Source: an uncultured Arenicella sp.
Lineage (GTDB): Bacteria > Pseudomonadota > Gammaproteobacteria > Arenicellales > Arenicellaceae
NCBI GenBank assembly: GCA_937989675.1
Contig: CALKRK010000004.1
Span: forward strand, 1 to 32,649
DNA: 32,649 nt
Direction of reading: 5' to 3'
In this document: one piece after another, positions 31,356 to 32,649 of the stretch
Position numbering within the stretch: position 1 is the stretch's first letter
Layout of the letters: every line of letters begins with the position of its first letter
Notes under the pieces: model-generated
The model's input: the letters and a program-made list of their open reading frames with translations, nothing else
Told to the model about the DNA's origin: nothing
The model's database searches: none
Position numbers and translations under genes: made by a program

Positions 31356-32402
31356 ATGAATACACCATCCTCCTTACCTGTACTTTTTTTCATCTTGGCC
31401 TGCTTTTTATTTACCCATGTGATTTACGCGGAAGATCTATCTGAACCTGTCGAGTTATATAACCCGCCCTTGAGAACCAATTCTCCCGAGTTAAAGTACC
31501 CCACTAAAATGGCGAAAATTGGTCACGAGGGCTGGGTCGATTTGAGCTTCATGGTAGATAAGAAAGGCGCCGCCTTTGGTGTAACTGTTATTGATTCATC
31601 AGGCGAGCCCTCATTTGAACGCGCTGCTCTAGAGCACGTGCGCAAAACGACGTATCAACCCGCAACCGCCAATGGCAAGCCGGTGGAGGCCGCTAAACAT
31701 CGTCGCTTTCGCTTTGAAATGAATAGAGTGGCCAAAGGTGCAAGCACTAGTTTCTACGCAAAATACAAACGCTTCAACAAAGCATTGAGGCAGGGTAGTC
31801 TATCGAAGGCCGCTCAATACCTAAATGAACTCAACTCTAAGAAGGTATCTAACTTGTACGAAGATGCCTACCTAAACCTCGCTAATTTTTACTTCCTCGC
31901 ATCTAGTAAGCGGGACCCACATTCTCAGCTCGATTTTTTATCAAAGGCTCTAAACGGCAATCAGCAGGAAAGGTATTTAAAGCCCGCAATATACCTTTCC
32001 TCACTTGATGCGAAGTTTATTTTGGAGGTTCAAAATAACGACCTCGCAAGCGCTTTGGAAACTTACAAAAGGTTTTCGGAGCTCGAAGGTGGCGGATCCT
32101 ATCATAAGCGTCACGCACCTAGTGTGGAATCAATAAAAAAATTTAGAGACTCTGATGAGCCGTACGCAATGAAAGGGACCTTAGGGAAGGGTGGATTAAA
32201 GTCAATCAAACTATTCAAACAACGCTTTAGCGTCAGCAACATCAGCGGCGATCTCCATGAGTTTCGGTTACATTGCTCCAAGAGATTCGTAGCCTTTGCG
32301 GCCCAGATTGATAGTGAATATAAGATTCCAGATTCTTACGGGAAATGCTCAGTTACTCTGCGTGGAAGTGCAGGAAGTGAGTTCACGTTTTGGCAAGCTT
32401 GA
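31356..32402 (+). CDS. Exported TonB C-terminal domain protein with helical C-terminal region
   Basis: A 348-residue protein. Residues 1-24 form a signal peptide (ending VIYA-ED), rather than the uncleaved anchor of classical TonB. Residues about 36-128 match the TonB C-terminal domain: a PPLRTNSPELKYPTKMAKIGHEGWVDLSFMVDKKG opening, then VTVIDSSGEPSFERAALEHVRKTTYQPATANGKPVEA and RFRFEM. The following part (about 130-260) is helical, with TPR-like features (LNELNSKKVSNLYEDAYLNLANFYFLA, LASALETYKRFSEL). It ends in a beta region with two Cys (RLHCSKRF, GKCSVTL). There is no Pro-rich linker. Similar soluble TonB-C proteins occur in gammaproteobacteria with unknown role. It lies 33 bp from the DUF302 gene. 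Confidence 0.88.
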   Translation: MNTPSSLPVLFFILACFLFTHVIYAEDLSEPVELYNPPLRTNSPELKYPTKMAKIGHEGWVDLSFMVDKKGAAFGVTVIDSSGEPSFERAALEHVRKTTYQPATANGKPVEAAKHRRFRFEMNRVAKGASTSFYAKYKRFNKALRQGSLSKAAQYLNELNSKKVSNLYEDAYLNLANFYFLASSKRDPHSQLDFLSKALNGNQQERYLKPAIYLSSLDAKFILEVQNNDLASALETYKRFSELEGGGSYHKRHAPSVESIKKFRDSDEPYAMKGTLGKGGLKSIKLFKQRFSVSNISGDLHEFRLHCSKRFVAFAAQIDSEYKIPDSYGKCSVTLRGSAGSEFTFWQA

Positions 32403-32435
32403 AAGATATCCACTTAAACCAAGGTCCTAATACCT

Positions 32436-32649
32436 ATGAAAAAATTTATCCTTACCCTTTTATTGCTAATCTCCATGCCAACCATTGCCCAACATCACCT
32501 AATCACACTCGAAAGCCCACATTCACCGAAAGAAACGGCGGACCGCTACGCGGCCCTTGTTGTCGAAAAAGGGTTGACGCTGTTTGCTCGCATTGATCAC
32601 TCAGCGAATGCTGCCAGCGCAGAACTTGAACTCGCACCTACCGAGTTGA
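32436..32649 (+). CDS. DUF302-domain exported protein, C-terminus cut by window edge
   Basis: The frame is open from the ATG at 32436 to the window end, 71 residues visible. An AAGG element lies about 11 bases upstream. The signal peptide is MKKFILTLLLLISMPTIA, cut before QHHL. The mature start (LESPHSPKETADRYAALVVEKGLTLFARIDHSANAASAELEL, then PTEL) matches the N-terminal half of the DUF302 fold: a strand, a helix with the K-G-hydrophobic-F-A-x-I-D-H signature, and the start of a strand. The role of DUF302 proteins is unknown; some accompany periplasmic redox or copper functions. It is 33 bp after the TonB-C gene on the same strand, so probably cotranscribed. Confidence 0.8.
   Translation, partial: MKKFILTLLLLISMPTIAQHHLITLESPHSPKETADRYAALVVEKGLTLFARIDHSANAASAELELAPTEL

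Noticed and set aside
1-32649. CRISPR array, tRNA or rRNA gene, insertion sequence
   Set aside because: No spaced direct repeats, no tRNA-like T-loop and acceptor pairing, no transposase-like reading frame or terminal inverted repeats were seen.

Overview
This 32.6 kb window looks like chromosome from a free-living, probably marine, Gram-negative gammaproteobacterium. The signs are a TonB-dependent receptor with a TonB-type protein elsewhere, a YdiY-type outer-membrane protein, c-type cytochromes and a diheme peroxidase, two membrane-anchored AraC regulators, and many Sec signal peptides. Most genes are about 45-55% GC by eye. No tRNA, rRNA, IS element, integrase, phage gene or CRISPR array was seen. 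The genus cannot be fixed from this sequence alone.

Layout. 1-3724 (minus): a membrane AraC regulator, then a tight three-gene run of a c4-like diheme cytochrome, a MauG/CcpA-type diheme peroxidase and a beta-helix protein cut by the window edge. 4152-6184 (plus): a BlaI-type repressor overlapping an M56 (BlaR1-type) sensor protease, with two perfect 16-bp operators just upstream. 6232-8659 (minus): an AT-richer run of five small genes (YciI-like, membrane protein, PaaI-type thioesterase, VOC protein, HAD hydrolase) behind one good sigma70 promoter. 8891-16954: mostly single genes, namely a fatty acid hydroxylase, small secreted proteins, a TRIC/UPF0126 channel, a DUF442 protein, a beta-lactamase-fold serine hydrolase, a secreted beta-helix protein and a single-pass protein of unknown function. 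17089-19941 (minus): a large TonB-dependent receptor with a 720-bp upstream region. 20662-24744 (minus): an MscS channel, a YdiY-like beta-barrel, a second MscS-like channel with TM-helix repeats and a second membrane AraC regulator. 24863-31154 (minus): a peptidase region with a subtilase and a separate small gene copying its prodomain, a DUF885 metallopeptidase-like protein and a prolyl oligopeptidase. 31356-end (plus): a secreted TonB-C domain protein and the start of a DUF302 protein.

The most interesting local system is the subtilase and its downstream 98-aa neighbour. The small protein is clearly related to the protease's own N-terminal prodomain (V-S-G-V-V-D-L-E-V-R-LE-RM pattern), so the pair looks like a protease with a dedicated inhibitor or folding chaperone, probably cytoplasmic. 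Second is the BlaI/M56 pair, whose sensor has no penicillin-binding domain but a charged, coiled-coil periplasmic tail of unknown ligand. The protease region, the TonB receptor and the TonB-C protein could serve peptide scavenging, but that link is inference.
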